From: Akkermansiaceae bacterium
Lineage (GTDB): Bacteria; Verrucomicrobiota; Verrucomicrobiia; Verrucomicrobiales; Akkermansiaceae
Assembly (NCBI GenBank): GCA_022424905.1
Contig: JAKMGP010000014.1
Coordinates: forward strand, 1-51,549
Reading direction: 5' to 3'
Length of the DNA: 51,549 nt
Shown: positions 36,352 to 46,240 of the stretch, piece after piece
Layout: each line of letters starts with the position of its first letter
Numbering within the stretch: position 1 is the stretch's first letter
The notes under the pieces: generated by a model
The model's database searches: none
What the model saw: the letters and a program-made list of their open reading frames with translations, nothing else
What the model was told of the DNA's origin: nothing
Program-made: the position numbers and the translations under genes

Positions 36352-37770
36352 TTAAGTTGAGGTGAGGCTGATCGGGAGTTCTATAGCGGCTTCAGTTCCC
36401 CCTTCTTCTAGGCGAGAAATCCGCGCCTTTCCTTGATGAAGTTCGGCAACTTCTTGCACAAAGGTAAGGCCCAGTCCATTTCCCTTCCCTCGTTCTTCAC
36501 TACGGAATGAATAAAACCGTTCAAAGGCCTTTTTGGCTGCAAAGTCTGGGATTCCATTGCCTTGATCACGAACTAAAAGGATGATGCGATCATCGTGAAC
36601 CACCGCAGAGAGTAGAACTATTCCCTCTTTCGGGGAAAATTGAATACCATTTTCAAGGAGGTGGGTAATAGCTGATCCTAGGAGGGGTTCGTTACCAAAA
36701 TATGGAAGATTCTCGGGAATGTCGGATTCTAGGGTTACTCCGGCCGACTCGGCTAAGCCGGTTAGCTGTGAAAGTTGTCTGCGCCCGCAAGCGGCGAGAT
36801 TGAACTGATGCGAGTTCTCTAAATGGCTCTGCGCTTCGAGGGCCGAAAGCTCAAGAAGCTGGTGGATCATCGCCTCACATCTCTTCGTTTGATTCCGAAT
36901 ATTGTCTACAAATTTCGCACGGTCTATCTGGGGCATTTCTTCATTTAGAAGTTCGGCGGCTCCTTGAATCGCGGCTAGGGGTGATTTGAGCTCGTGGGTT
37001 AGGGTCTGGATGTAACGTTCTGCATACTGGCGACCCTCTAGTGATTCTCGCATATCATGGAGGGCATTCGCGAGAGTATTGACTTCGCGACCAAGGCCGA
37101 CTTGTGGCCGAGGGCGACGTTCACTCCTCGTGATGGCTCGGGCATAGGCGGTGAGTTTTCCAATCGGTCGGAAAAGCCAAATAAAGACAGCGATAATAAG
37201 AGCAAGAATACCCAGTCCAATAAGTGCGACGGACCAGATAATGGTTCGACGGCGAGCTTGGACGAAAGGGAGAACGTCCTTTTGGGATTTGTAAACACTT
37301 AGGCAGCCAACGATTTTTCCGTCTTTGCTTACGGGAGCGCCGACGAACATCACTGAGGAGTCAGACTCAGATTCGTCCTCTCGTGTTGACCGTGCTCCGT
37401 ATTTTCCACGAAGTGTTTTGTAAACGTCGCTCCATTTACTGAAGTCCTTGCCTACATTTCCTGGCTGGCCGCTGTCGAAAAGGACTGTGCCATTTTGATT
37501 GGTAAGGTAGGCATTTAACCCGATCTCTTTTTTTGCAATAACAAATATTTTGGCGCTGAGTTTTCGTTCGTCGATACGTTCAAAAACTTTCTCTAGATCT
37601 AAGTCGTTTTCGACTAGATTTGCGAGGATGTGAGCTGCGTCGATCATCGATTCCTCGGTTGCCTGCAAAGTCTGAGTTTCGAGATCTTCGAGAAGGTAAT
37701 CGGAGAGACGATAAAACCCAGCTCCCATAATGAGAGTGATCAGGAGGAGGGTAACACGAGTCAGGCGCAT
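36352..37770 (-). CDS. creC: Sensor histidine kinase CreC
   Basis: A 472-residue membrane kinase, the same length as E. coli CreC (474). It has one helix near residues 5-20, a periplasmic sensor domain (about 21-175), a second helix (178-200), a HAMP region, and the kinase core. The sensor contains VLFDSGQPGNVGKDFSKW and TLRGKYGARSTR, both close to E. coli CreC as I recall it, and SSVMFVGAPV. The phospho-acceptor is His259 in TLTHELKSPLAAIQGAAELL. The N box is HLLENGIQFSP, G boxes are DQGNGIPDF and GKGNGLGLTF. CreC in E. coli responds to carbon-source changes and to cell-wall inhibition. It begins directly after the creB stop, in the same operon. Confidence 0.92.
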   Translation of the reverse strand: MRLTRVTLLLITLIMGAGFYRLSDYLLEDLETQTLQATEESMIDAAHILANLVENDLDLEKVFERIDERKLSAKIFVIAKKEIGLNAYLTNQNGTVLFDSGQPGNVGKDFSKWSDVYKTLRGKYGARSTREDESESDSSVMFVGAPVSKDGKIVGCLSVYKSQKDVLPFVQARRRTIIWSVALIGLGILALIIAVFIWLFRPIGKLTAYARAITRSERRPRPQVGLGREVNTLANALHDMRESLEGRQYAERYIQTLTHELKSPLAAIQGAAELLNEEMPQIDRAKFVDNIRNQTKRCEAMIHQLLELSALEAQSHLENSHQFNLAACGRRQLSQLTGLAESAGVTLESDIPENLPYFGNEPLLGSAITHLLENGIQFSPKEGIVLLSAVVHDDRIILLVRDQGNGIPDFAAKKAFERFYSFRSEERGKGNGLGLTFVQEVAELHQGKARISRLEEGGTEAAIELPISLTST

Positions 37771-38439
37771 TTAAAGAACCAGGGTGTAACCGAGGCCGCG
37801 TCTGGTTTGGATCGTTTCAGCGGCGTTTTCGGAATGTTGGCGTAGTTTAGCTCGGAGGGATTTGATGTGAGTATCGATAGTGCGATCCATAGCTGAGCCA
37901 GGATCTTCCCACGCTTGTTCTAGAAGTTGTTCCCGTGTGAACACTCGGCCAGGTTGTCCAAGTAGAATGGCGAGTAGTTTGTATTCGTGGGCGGTAAGGT
38001 CGAGGTGATGATTGCAGCAGGTGATGCTCATCGTTTCGGAATCGTGGTGAAGCAGAGAGGAGTTTGCTTTAGGCGCTGCTTTGCCACGGCGGAGGATAGC
38101 TCGGATCCGGGCAACTACGGTTCGCGGTGAAAAAGGCTTAGTAACGTAGTCATCGGCGCCAAGCTCAAGGCCTAGTATGTGATCGATCTCGGAATCGCGG
38201 GCTGTCAGAAAGAGGATCGGGATTTGTGAGAAATCCCGGATCTTTCGGCAGAGATCGAAGCCAGTGAAGTCGGGTAGGCCAATATCGAGCACTGCAAAGT
38301 CGGGGGCGTGATTTTCGAAGTGATCAAGCCCGGCTTGTGCGGTCGAGACGTGAGTCACAGAGAAATTTTCGGTTTCGAGTGCATAGATTAGAGTGTCCGC
38401 TATGGCGGGCTCATCTTCAACGAGAAGGACTGAGGGCAT
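37771..38439 (-). CDS. creB: Response regulator CreB (OmpR family)
   Basis: A 222-residue DNA-binding response regulator. The receiver domain (about 1-118) has acidic residues VEDEPA, the phosphorylated Asp52 in AVLDIGLPD, Thr in LFLTARDSEID and Lys101 in GADDYVTKPFS. The winged-helix domain (about 130-222) has LTAHEYKLLAILLGQPGRVF and RTIDTHIKSLRAKLR, ending RRGLGYTLVL. The pairing with creC, abutting with no gap, supports CreB over other OmpR-type regulators. Target genes cannot be named; no Cre-tag repeat (TTCACnnnnnnTTCAC) was noticed nearby. Confidence 0.92.
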   Translation of the reverse strand: MPSVLLVEDEPAIADTLIYALETENFSVTHVSTAQAGLDHFENHAPDFAVLDIGLPDFTGFDLCRKIRDFSQIPILFLTARDSEIDHILGLELGADDYVTKPFSPRTVVARIRAILRRGKAAPKANSSLLHHDSETMSITCCNHHLDLTAHEYKLLAILLGQPGRVFTREQLLEQAWEDPGSAMDRTIDTHIKSLRAKLRQHSENAAETIQTRRGLGYTLVL

Positions 38440-38541
38440 TACGCGAGCTTAGAGATCGTTCCTCAGGAGCCAATCGTAATTTTAAACGCCGCGCACGATT
38501 CTTGCGAGATCCCAGAGTTTTAAAATTTATCATTATGACGG

Positions 38542-40758
38542 TCACCCAAGGTCGTAGGCATCTAAATCTGCGGTGACAATAACGTCCTCTGGTGTGGGAG
38601 TGGCGCGGAGAATTTTATTGAGGTGGTGGGAGAGGATCCTCGCGTTGGGACCTCGCATGAGCAGCTGGAATCGGAATTGAGAGTGGGATTTAGTGAGTGG
38701 TGAAGGGATGGGGTCGCCTAGGATGACTTGGTCGGGAAGATCTTCCGAGAGTTTGCGGTGGAGGGTTTGAAGCGTGAATTCAGCGCGGCGTTCGTGGCTT
38801 GATCTTGCGAGGAGAAGTGCGAGGTGGGTGAAAGGCGGATATTGAAATTGTTGGCGGACGTTGAGTTCTTGGCCAACGAAGCCATCAAAGTCGTGATGTC
38901 TTGCGAACTGGATCGAGGGACTGTGAGGTGTCGATGTCTGTATGATCACTTCGCCGGTCATTTTCCCACGACCTGCTCGACCCGCGACTTGGGTTAAAAG
39001 TTGGAAAGTACGCTCACCCGCTCGGAAGTCAGGCGCGTAAAGCGAAAGGTCCGCGTTGAGGACTCCGACTAGAGTGACGTTCGGAAAGTCGAGTCCCTTA
39101 GCTATCATTTGGGTGCCGAGGAGGATGTTAATTTTTTTGGCGCGGAAGTCTCGAAGGGTGTCGCGAAGCGTGTTTTTACGTCGTGTGGTATCAGTGTCGA
39201 GACGTGCGATTTTTGCGGAGGGGAAGACTTTGCGGAGAATAGTTTCGGCCTTTTCGGTTCCGTATCCCTGAAAGCGAATAGCTGGGTCTTGGCAATTGGG
39301 GCAGAGGCGGGGGACAATGGATTGGAAACCGCAGACGTGGCAAACGAGGCGTTCGTCGCCGCGGTGGTAGGTAAGCGGAATGGAGCAATGGTTGCACTCG
39401 ATGACATGTCCGCAGGGCGGGCACTGGAGGGATCTTGCGAAGCCGCGGCGGTTAAGAAAAATGATAACTTGTTCATTCGCCTCGATGCGTTTTTCGACCG
39501 AAGTGCGGAGGATATCTGAGATAATGGCATCGCGGCCTTTGTGTTTCTTAGCCTCAATACGCATGTCTACAACCCGAGTGAGAGGGAGAGAGGCGCCGTC
39601 AGCTCGTTCTGTCAGTTTTACGATTTGGTATTTTTTGAGCTGTGTGTTTTGGAAGGTTTCAAGTGAGGGAGTGGCGGAGCCGAGGACGACGGTGCATTTT
39701 TCGAGGTTACAGCGGACAACAGCAAGGTCACGTGCGTGGTATTTAGGTGGATTCTCCTGTTTATAGGCAGGTTCATGTTCCTCATCGACGATAATGAGCC
39801 CGGGGTCTTTGACGGGTGCAAAAATGGCGGAGCGAGCCCCAATTACGATGCGGGCTTTCCCAGCTCGGATTCGATGCCATTCGTCAAAGCGCTCTCCTTG
39901 GGAGAGGTTAGAGTGGAGGATTGCGATTTGATCGGTGAGATCGTGGAAGCGAGCTTTGAAGCGTTGGACGGTCTGGGGAGCAAGTGAGATTTCGGGAACT
40001 AAGATGATCACATTTTTGCCAAGTTTTAGGGCAGTGCGGGTGGCCTGGAGGTAGACCTCAGTTTTTCCTGATCCTGTGATTCCGTGAAGGAGGATTGGCT
40101 TTGGTTTTTCTGAATGGAGGCTTTTTGAGATTGTTTGGTATGCCTCGTCTTGTTCTTCGTTCAGGGTGAGTGGGTCGGTCGGTAAAAAGGTTTCGTTGGC
40201 ATCAGGGTCACGGCGGACTTCGAGATTGATAACCTTGACCCAGCCCTTCGCTGCAAGGGTCTTAATTGAGGAAGAGGTGGATGCTCCGCCGAGTTCGGTG
40301 ATCGGGATTGGCTTGTCTGCAATCGATAGGAGGGTGATGATTTGGTGCTGGCGTTTGGCCCGTTTGGCGAGCTTAGCGAGTTCAATTTCGGTTGGCTTTT
40401 TTGCAAGAATGGCAGCTTTGCGAATTTTGGCCGAAGTTTTATCTCCTCGGATGGAAGCGGGGATGATTGAACGAATGACTTGCTCGAGCGGGGTGCCGTA
40501 GTAAGAAGTGATCCATTCGGCAAGTTTTAGAAGAGCAGGGGTGATCAGTGGTTCCGGATCCACGAGGCCGGTGAGGTAACGGAGATCGAATTCGGATTGA
40601 GGGGCTTCTTGGACGCGGAGCACAGTCCCCGTTGCGTCGCGGTTCCGAAGAGGGATGCGGACGCGGCAGCCGGGGAGGATTTTCAGGTGATCCGGAATAG
40701 CGTAGTCAAAGACGAGCTCGGAAGGGCCGTCGATGAGTACGCTTGCAGCGAGTGGCAT
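38542..40758 (-). CDS. priA: Primosomal helicase PriA
   Basis: A 738-residue helicase that restarts stalled replication forks. The N-terminal DNA-binding domain (1-105) contains FDYAIPDHLKILPGCRVRIP. Helicase motifs follow: Walker A HGITGSGKTEVY (near 225-236), DEEHEPAYKQENPPKYHARD, and LGSATPSLETF. The two zinc sites contain CPPCGHVIECNHCS and CHVCGFQSIVPRLCPNC (about 450-485), with eight cysteines present. Later motifs are FQGYGTEKAETILRKVFP, LGTQMIAKGLDFPNVTLVGV and TQVAGRAGRG. Length is normal for the family. It lies 103 bases upstream of creB and downstream of the giant LamG gene, with no visible terminator on either side. Confidence 0.96.
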   Translation of the reverse strand: MPLAASVLIDGPSELVFDYAIPDHLKILPGCRVRIPLRNRDATGTVLRVQEAPQSEFDLRYLTGLVDPEPLITPALLKLAEWITSYYGTPLEQVIRSIIPASIRGDKTSAKIRKAAILAKKPTEIELAKLAKRAKRQHQIITLLSIADKPIPITELGGASTSSSIKTLAAKGWVKVINLEVRRDPDANETFLPTDPLTLNEEQDEAYQTISKSLHSEKPKPILLHGITGSGKTEVYLQATRTALKLGKNVIILVPEISLAPQTVQRFKARFHDLTDQIAILHSNLSQGERFDEWHRIRAGKARIVIGARSAIFAPVKDPGLIIVDEEHEPAYKQENPPKYHARDLAVVRCNLEKCTVVLGSATPSLETFQNTQLKKYQIVKLTERADGASLPLTRVVDMRIEAKKHKGRDAIISDILRTSVEKRIEANEQVIIFLNRRGFARSLQCPPCGHVIECNHCSIPLTYHRGDERLVCHVCGFQSIVPRLCPNCQDPAIRFQGYGTEKAETILRKVFPSAKIARLDTDTTRRKNTLRDTLRDFRAKKINILLGTQMIAKGLDFPNVTLVGVLNADLSLYAPDFRAGERTFQLLTQVAGRAGRGKMTGEVIIQTSTPHSPSIQFARHHDFDGFVGQELNVRQQFQYPPFTHLALLLARSSHERRAEFTLQTLHRKLSEDLPDQVILGDPIPSPLTKSHSQFRFQLLMRGPNARILSHHLNKILRATPTPEDVIVTADLDAYDLG

Positions 40759-40844
40759 AGAGGGATCATGGACGCTGAATGCACAACTTCCAACGCTGAA
40801 GATGCAAGGGCTCGTTCTTCGTGATGATTATGATGAAGAGTTTC

Positions 40845-43800
40845 TTAACGGACCGTTACCTTAAGACGATAGAATCTTGCTTGGGTGATCGGACCGACTT
40901 CGTAAGTTTCGACGATAAAGCCATCTTCAGGCAGTGATTCTTGGATAGGATTGGAAAGGGTGTCCCAGTTTTTGAGATCGGTGGAGATTTGAACTTCTTG
41001 GATGAGGTCGTCAGCCGCGAGGTTTTTAGAGACCTGTATACCGGTTAGAGTTGGGGTGAGTTCTTTACCTTGAAGAGCGTAGGCAATAAGATCGCCGCCT
41101 TGGAAAGTGGTTGCGTCCGATCCTCCAGGATTGCCCCCTGCGGTGGTTGAGGTCCGCCAGCTTGAAGGGAGTTTGGGGTCAAGTTGCGAGGAGGGGCTAA
41201 TTCGAACGAGGCTAAACCCTTCGCCGTCACTGGCTTGAGGCCACGGGGGGACGTCATCAAAAGCGAAACTTTCGATAACGGTTCCGGAAGCGTCGGTTAG
41301 GGTGATTTTTTCGCCTCCGTTGTCGAGACTACCAGTGAAGTCATTGGTTCCGATCGTAAGCCGACCTCCAGGTGAGAGGGTAGTGTCGAGAGGAAAGGTG
41401 TAAGTGAGCCCAGCGGTAAAGGTGAGGTTACTCAAGTCGATCTCATTGTTGGATATGTTGGTGAGTTCGATGAATTCGTTCTCCTCGGCGGATCCGGGCT
41501 CGTTGTAGTAGAGTTCGGAAATGACGAGGTTGGTGGCGTCGGCAGGAGTCCCTGCTACGATGTCAGCCGATTGCAGAGCAGACCAAACACCGTTCTCTAA
41601 GACGCGTGATTTGTAGGTGGCACTTACGGTGAGAGTAAGAGCGTTTGAATATGTCAAAGCGCCTGGATCACGGGGGTCTGAACCATTAGTGGTATAGAAA
41701 ATCGAGCCTGCGCCATTGGGGTTTTCGATCGTGAGTGAGTTTCCGCTTTGGGCGTAGACAGGAGCGGCAACAGAAGGATAAAGATTCCGGGCTCGAAGCT
41801 GATTTAGAAGAATGTTGGGTCGCTGTTTGAGGTGGGTTTCGATAATATAGTTCTGCGTGGCGAGATACTGATCGTCTTTTGTGTAGAGCTCATAGTTTGA
41901 ATTTTGCCATCCACCCGCGGACTGAACATCTCGTCGATAGTCGCCCCATCGAGCAGACTCGGCAACAATTGCATCGTCCATTTCATCAGAGCGGCGGCGC
42001 CAAATTGCAGTGGCTCCGGTGGGGGAAAGAGGGCCGTTATTAAAGAGTGCTGCGTGTGCTCGGTCGGCGAAGCGCAGTCGGTATTCTGCATTCTTTGTAA
42101 GGTCTTGATGAATGCCGGAGGCTCTGTTGTTACGATTGTTACGTCCGGTGACGTTGATATTAAGGGCTCCGGCGATGTTGAGGTAAGCAGGACTATTGCG
42201 GGCCGTTGAGATGGCGAATTCAGAATCCCATGGGAAGTAGTGGAAGGGAACGCCGGTTGGACCCATGCCCGCGGCCCGCCAGTTATTGCCATCCCAGTCG
42301 TTATTGCCGATGAAGAAATTGAGTATCATGTAGTCGATGAAGGAGTCGATATCGAGATGGCTCTGCAGGATTTCGTAAACGGAGTTGCTTGCTATGTTGT
42401 TGCGGGAAATGGAAGCCATAGTGTTGTATCGGGCGACTGTCCCAGATTGCGCCTGGCCTTTATTGATGGCATCATAATCGGCGTCTTCACCACCGAAGTA
42501 GGCCTCCATGAAGTCTTGATCGGGACGCTCGTGGAGATGGTATAATCCCCAGTAAATTCCGTTTATGTAAAGATGGGTCCACCGTCCGTGAACTCCGATA
42601 TTTCCAAGCTCCATGAAAACATCGTTGGTGAATTGATCTCGATTATATTGGGCTTTATCACACTGCCAGAAGTGACGGTGGGAGAAGCCGTAGTTGTAGT
42701 TTGAGCGAAGTTGGAGGGTGTCAAATTTTTCTACTGCTTTGCGACCACTCGGGGCATCGCGATAAAGAGGGTAACGCAGCTTTCCGGCACCATATTGAGA
42801 TCTAAAGCGAAGGCTCATACTGTGCTTTGGAGTGTCGGGATTTCGGCTGCTTCCTCCTTGCACGCGAAGCCCAGCGTTTATTTTAAAGCCGGGTTCGGAG
42901 CCATCATGAGAAATGAGTTCAGCTGAGACAGGGCGCTCCCAAAGCGAACCCTCGCTCTGAGGATTTTGGTAGATTCCGTTGGGCCCGTAAAAGTCATCGG
43001 GAGCGATCGTGAGCGAGAGAGAGGGGAATTTTTGGAGTGCCGGAATAATTTCATCGGCATACTTCGGGTCGTCGATGATTTGCGGATCCATCTCGTAGTC
43101 AGCAATTCGACCAGCCCACATTGGTGTCGTATTAGGAGGGTTTTTAGGTTGGTTGATAACGTCCTTGAGGAAGATATAACTCTGGGTGTCGACGTTGGTA
43201 GGAATATAGTTATCTTTAAAGCCAGCTGCGCGAAGGATAGTGGTGGTGGAAATGGTCACTGGACCGCTGTAAAGGTCGCCGTTGTCAGGGGTTGGGCGGG
43301 TCCCATCGAGGGTGTAGTAAATTTGTGAGTTCGCAGTGGCAGTTTGAATGGTGACCTCAAAAGGAGCCTGATAGTGGCCACGATCGACGTCGAACGTGGT
43401 GTCCCGGACATATCCTTGTCGGGCGATCCCGGTATTTTCAGATCCTGGAGTTGGAAAGGGAAGAAAGCCTTGTGAGGTGTAACTGGCGTCGGTTTTTTGA
43501 GGAGGGTAGGTCGGCGAAAATTCCTGCACAATAGTAGCGCCATCAGGTGAAATTAAGGCGAGGTATTCGCCATTGGCGCTCAGGTTAAAGTTAGTATGGA
43601 GATTTCCGGCTGAATCCGGCGTACCGGAGCCTGAAGCAAAGACTACGAAGTATTCATTACCATCCAAAATAGTGTTATCCGGAAAGGGCCATTTGGTTAG
43701 ATTGGTCTCGTCGTCGGTGAGGTAATAGCCGGAGAGGTCAAATGGTGTGGTATTTCGGTTGTTGATCTCTATCCAATCGTTGGCGTTACCATCTCCATCA

Positions 43801-44870
43801 TCGAAGGAGGAATTACTTGCAACGAATTCACTAATTTGTGGTGCGAGAGCCAAGCCATCGACTGTGATTTGCACGGTGGCACTCGTTGGACCCTCTGCAT
43901 TGGTCGCAGTGAGTGTGTAGATTTCGGTGAGTGTCGCGGTGAAATTGACTGAGCCAGTCGCGTTGACGGATCCAATGTTAGGCGTGATTACAACTGAGTC
44001 GGCATCAGAGATGTCCCATCTAAGGACGACGGAGTCGCCAGCGTCAAAATCGCTTAGGCTTGCGGTGAAGGAATTGATGGTAGGACGCGGGTCCGGCGGA
44101 TCAAAGGCGAGGGCCCCGTTGTTGAAAACCTCGGCAAGATCAGTATCAGAAAGGACTCCAAAGTCGTCTTTAGTTTGAAAGATCGCGATGTCATCCATGG
44201 CACCTCCAAAATCGTTTGAACCTGCTGCGCTGGCGTCGTCTGCAGCGAAAAAAACTCCAGTGTTGTGGGTGATTGTATTCGTGCCAAGAGAAGTCTTGGT
44301 GGTTGTTGAAGAGCTGATGTTTGAAGCGGTAATGTCATCACCGGTATCGCGAAGAACAGTAACCTTGCAGAAATTATTTAGTGAGTCATAGCGGAGTGCA
44401 AAGAAATACCAGGCTCCGGCCGTGAGGTTGAGGGGACTGGTGACCGCGGTGTCGGTAGAGCCGTTGCCATCGCGAAGAAGAGCGCGGACTTGGCGTCCGC
44501 TTCCTCCGAGATCGATCCTTATGCCTGAACCGTTTTTGCCGGTTCCTGAGAGGGTCTCGTAAAAGCGATCGAAGGCATTGAGAGTCGTCGGACGAAACCA
44601 CCAAGTGATCGTAAATTGATCCGATGGCTGGACTTCAGGAGCAGGGTTAACGCGAAAGCCAGAGCGAAGAGGGAAGTTATAACCAGTTCCATGAAGAGCT
44701 CTAAAATTCTTGGTGGGATTACTGCTTCCAATGAGGAGGCCATTGTTCTGCTGGAGTGAGTCCTGGACGACGCTTGTGGCCGCGTCGGTTTCATCGAGAG
44801 CATAGTGCACCACGAGATCCGCACTTACAGGTATTAGGCTGCATAAAAAAAGAGACAGAAAATTCTTCAT
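40845..44870 (-). CDS. Giant secreted LamG / lamin-tail / CotH-kinase protein
   Basis: A 1341-residue exported protein. The frame is open upstream to 44918, but ATG 44870 opens a good signal peptide (MKNFLSLFLCSLIPVSA). Residues about 17-256 are LamG-like (HYALDETD, FTITWWFRP, MDDIAIFQT). An Ig-like domain covers 262-337, and a lamin-tail domain starts near 344 (ISEFVASN, NDWIEINNRNTTPFDLSGYY). A chitobiase C-terminal-like domain (about 505-570) contains IYYTLDGTRPTPDNGDLYSG. The CotH region (about 640-990) contains KINAGLRVQGGSSRNPD, FFIGNNDWDGNNW and FHYFPWDSEFAIS. A second chitobiase-like domain, a second lamin-tail domain (ISELYYNEPGSAEENEFIEL) and the shared C-terminal module (STDLKNWDTL, ARFYRLKVTVR) end it. 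It is a paralogue of the protein at 15894-19802 with the modules rearranged. Confidence 0.87.
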   Translation of the reverse strand: MKNFLSLFLCSLIPVSADLVVHYALDETDAATSVVQDSLQQNNGLLIGSSNPTKNFRALHGTGYNFPLRSGFRVNPAPEVQPSDQFTITWWFRPTTLNAFDRFYETLSGTGKNGSGIRIDLGGSGRQVRALLRDGNGSTDTAVTSPLNLTAGAWYFFALRYDSLNNFCKVTVLRDTGDDITASNISSSTTTKTSLGTNTITHNTGVFFAADDASAAGSNDFGGAMDDIAIFQTKDDFGVLSDTDLAEVFNNGALAFDPPDPRPTINSFTASLSDFDAGDSVVLRWDISDADSVVITPNIGSVNATGSVNFTATLTEIYTLTATNAEGPTSATVQITVDGLALAPQISEFVASNSSFDDGDGNANDWIEINNRNTTPFDLSGYYLTDDETNLTKWPFPDNTILDGNEYFVVFASGSGTPDSAGNLHTNFNLSANGEYLALISPDGATIVQEFSPTYPPQKTDASYTSQGFLPFPTPGSENTGIARQGYVRDTTFDVDRGHYQAPFEVTIQTATANSQIYYTLDGTRPTPDNGDLYSGPVTISTTTILRAAGFKDNYIPTNVDTQSYIFLKDVINQPKNPPNTTPMWAGRIADYEMDPQIIDDPKYADEIIPALQKFPSLSLTIAPDDFYGPNGIYQNPQSEGSLWERPVSAELISHDGSEPGFKINAGLRVQGGSSRNPDTPKHSMSLRFRSQYGAGKLRYPLYRDAPSGRKAVEKFDTLQLRSNYNYGFSHRHFWQCDKAQYNRDQFTNDVFMELGNIGVHGRWTHLYINGIYWGLYHLHERPDQDFMEAYFGGEDADYDAINKGQAQSGTVARYNTMASISRNNIASNSVYEILQSHLDIDSFIDYMILNFFIGNNDWDGNNWRAAGMGPTGVPFHYFPWDSEFAISTARNSPAYLNIAGALNINVTGRNNRNNRASGIHQDLTKNAEYRLRFADRAHAALFNNGPLSPTGATAIWRRRSDEMDDAIVAESARWGDYRRDVQSAGGWQNSNYELYTKDDQYLATQNYIIETHLKQRPNILLNQLRARNLYPSVAAPVYAQSGNSLTIENPNGAGSIFYTTNGSDPRDPGALTYSNALTLTVSATYKSRVLENGVWSALQSADIVAGTPADATNLVISELYYNEPGSAEENEFIELTNISNNEIDLSNLTFTAGLTYTFPLDTTLSPGGRLTIGTNDFTGSLDNGGEKITLTDASGTVIESFAFDDVPPWPQASDGEGFSLVRISPSSQLDPKLPSSWRTSTTAGGNPGGSDATTFQGGDLIAYALQGKELTPTLTGIQVSKNLAADDLIQEVQISTDLKNWDTLSNPIQESLPEDGFIVETYEVGPITQARFYRLKVTVR

Positions 44871-44927
44871 GATGAGGGGGCAATTCGCAATATTGAGGGA
44901 GGGAAGCTGTAATTGCAAGAGGGGGGA

Positions 44928-46205
44928 TCAAGCGCTGCCGCGGATGCGCTCTACTTTTGCGCCAAGCTGGAGAAGTTTTTCGTCAATCATTTCGTAGCCA
45001 CGGTCGATGTGGTAAAGACGATTGATTTCAGTCGTGCCCTTAGCTCTTAATCCAGCAAGAACGAGTGCTGCTGAGGCACGTAGGTCGGAGGCCATCACGG
45101 GAGCTGCGCTGAGTTGGTTAATTCCATGAACGACAGCTGTCCCATTGTCGACATTGATGTCTGCTCCCATACGGGTAAGCTCAGCACAGTGCATAAAGCG
45201 TTGTGGGAAAATGGTATCCTCAATAACAGAAATGCCGGGTGTCGTGGCAAACATGGCCGTGAATTGTGCCTGCATATCAGTTGGGAATCCGGGATGTGGA
45301 GCGGTGGTGATAGAACATCCGCTCGGCGAATCTCCTGGAGTGACAGTGACGCTGTCTCCGGTTTCGTTAAACTTCACGAGGTGTCCTGCTTCGGTGAGCT
45401 TTTCGGTGGCTCCTGTAAGCTGATCTTGGCGAATACGGTTTAGAGTGATTCCTGATTGGCTTGCCATCGCACCAGCAACCATAAAGGTTCCTGCCTCGAT
45501 ACGATCAGGGATTACGGTATGATGGGTTCCACCGAGCGAAGTGACTCCTTGGATAGTAATTCGGCGGGTCCCGGCCCCTTCGATTTTGGCTCCCATGGAA
45601 ATGAGAAAATTGGCGAGGTCAACGACTTCGGGTTCGCACGCGGCGGATTCAATAATGGTAATTCCCTCGCTGAGGACTGCAGCCATCAGGAGGTTATCGG
45701 TTCCTAAGACAGTGGGGCCGTGCTTTCCACTCAGATCAACTTCTTGACCTTTGAGCCCTTCCTTTGCTTCGATGAGAATATTGCCGCCTTCGGTATCAAT
45801 GTTGGCACCAATCGCTTGAAGTCCTTTTAGATGAAGATCGATGGGTCGGTCGCCAATGACACATCCGCCAGGGATAGAAACGCTAGCGCGCCCTAGGCGT
45901 GCTACGAGAGGCCCCATCACACAAATGGAAGCACGCATTTTACGAACGATTTCGTAAGGTGCCTCCGGGTGAATGTCTGCTGCGGTAATTTTGACAGTGC
46001 CGCTGTAGCGTTCGACTTCGCAGCCGAGTGCGCTGAGAATTTGAAGCATATAATTCGTGTCGGAGACATCGGGAACGCGCTCAATCACAACTTGCTGATC
46101 GGTCAGAAGGGCTGCTGCAAGAATGGGGAGAGACGCGTTTTTCGATCCGGAGATATTAATGGATCCGGAGAGAGGGGTGCCGCCGTGCACGAGAAGTTTG
46201 TCCAT
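44928..46205 (-). CDS. murA: UDP-N-acetylglucosamine 1-carboxyvinyltransferase
   Basis: Transfers enolpyruvate from PEP to UDP-GlcNAc, the first committed step of peptidoglycan synthesis and the target of fosfomycin. A 425-residue enzyme of normal length. ISGSKNASLPILAAALL opens the fold. The catalytic Cys115 is in SIPGGCVIGDRPIDLHLKGL, so the enzyme should be fosfomycin-sensitive (Asp there gives resistance). Later motifs include AGTFMVAGAMA, PGFPTDMQAQFTA and SDLRASAALVLAGLRA, ending with IDRGYEMIDEKL. Third gene of prfA-prmC-murA, starting 35 bases after prmC. Confidence 0.97.
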   Translation of the reverse strand: MDKLLVHGGTPLSGSINISGSKNASLPILAAALLTDQQVVIERVPDVSDTNYMLQILSALGCEVERYSGTVKITAADIHPEAPYEIVRKMRASICVMGPLVARLGRASVSIPGGCVIGDRPIDLHLKGLQAIGANIDTEGGNILIEAKEGLKGQEVDLSGKHGPTVLGTDNLLMAAVLSEGITIIESAACEPEVVDLANFLISMGAKIEGAGTRRITIQGVTSLGGTHHTVIPDRIEAGTFMVAGAMASQSGITLNRIRQDQLTGATEKLTEAGHLVKFNETGDSVTVTPGDSPSGCSITTAPHPGFPTDMQAQFTAMFATTPGISVIEDTIFPQRFMHCAELTRMGADINVDNGTAVVHGINQLSAAPVMASDLRASAALVLAGLRAKGTTEINRLYHIDRGYEMIDEKLLQLGAKVERIRGSA

Positions 46206-46240
46206 AGTCCGTCGGGGTTAGGGGAGATGAAGTGAGCTTT

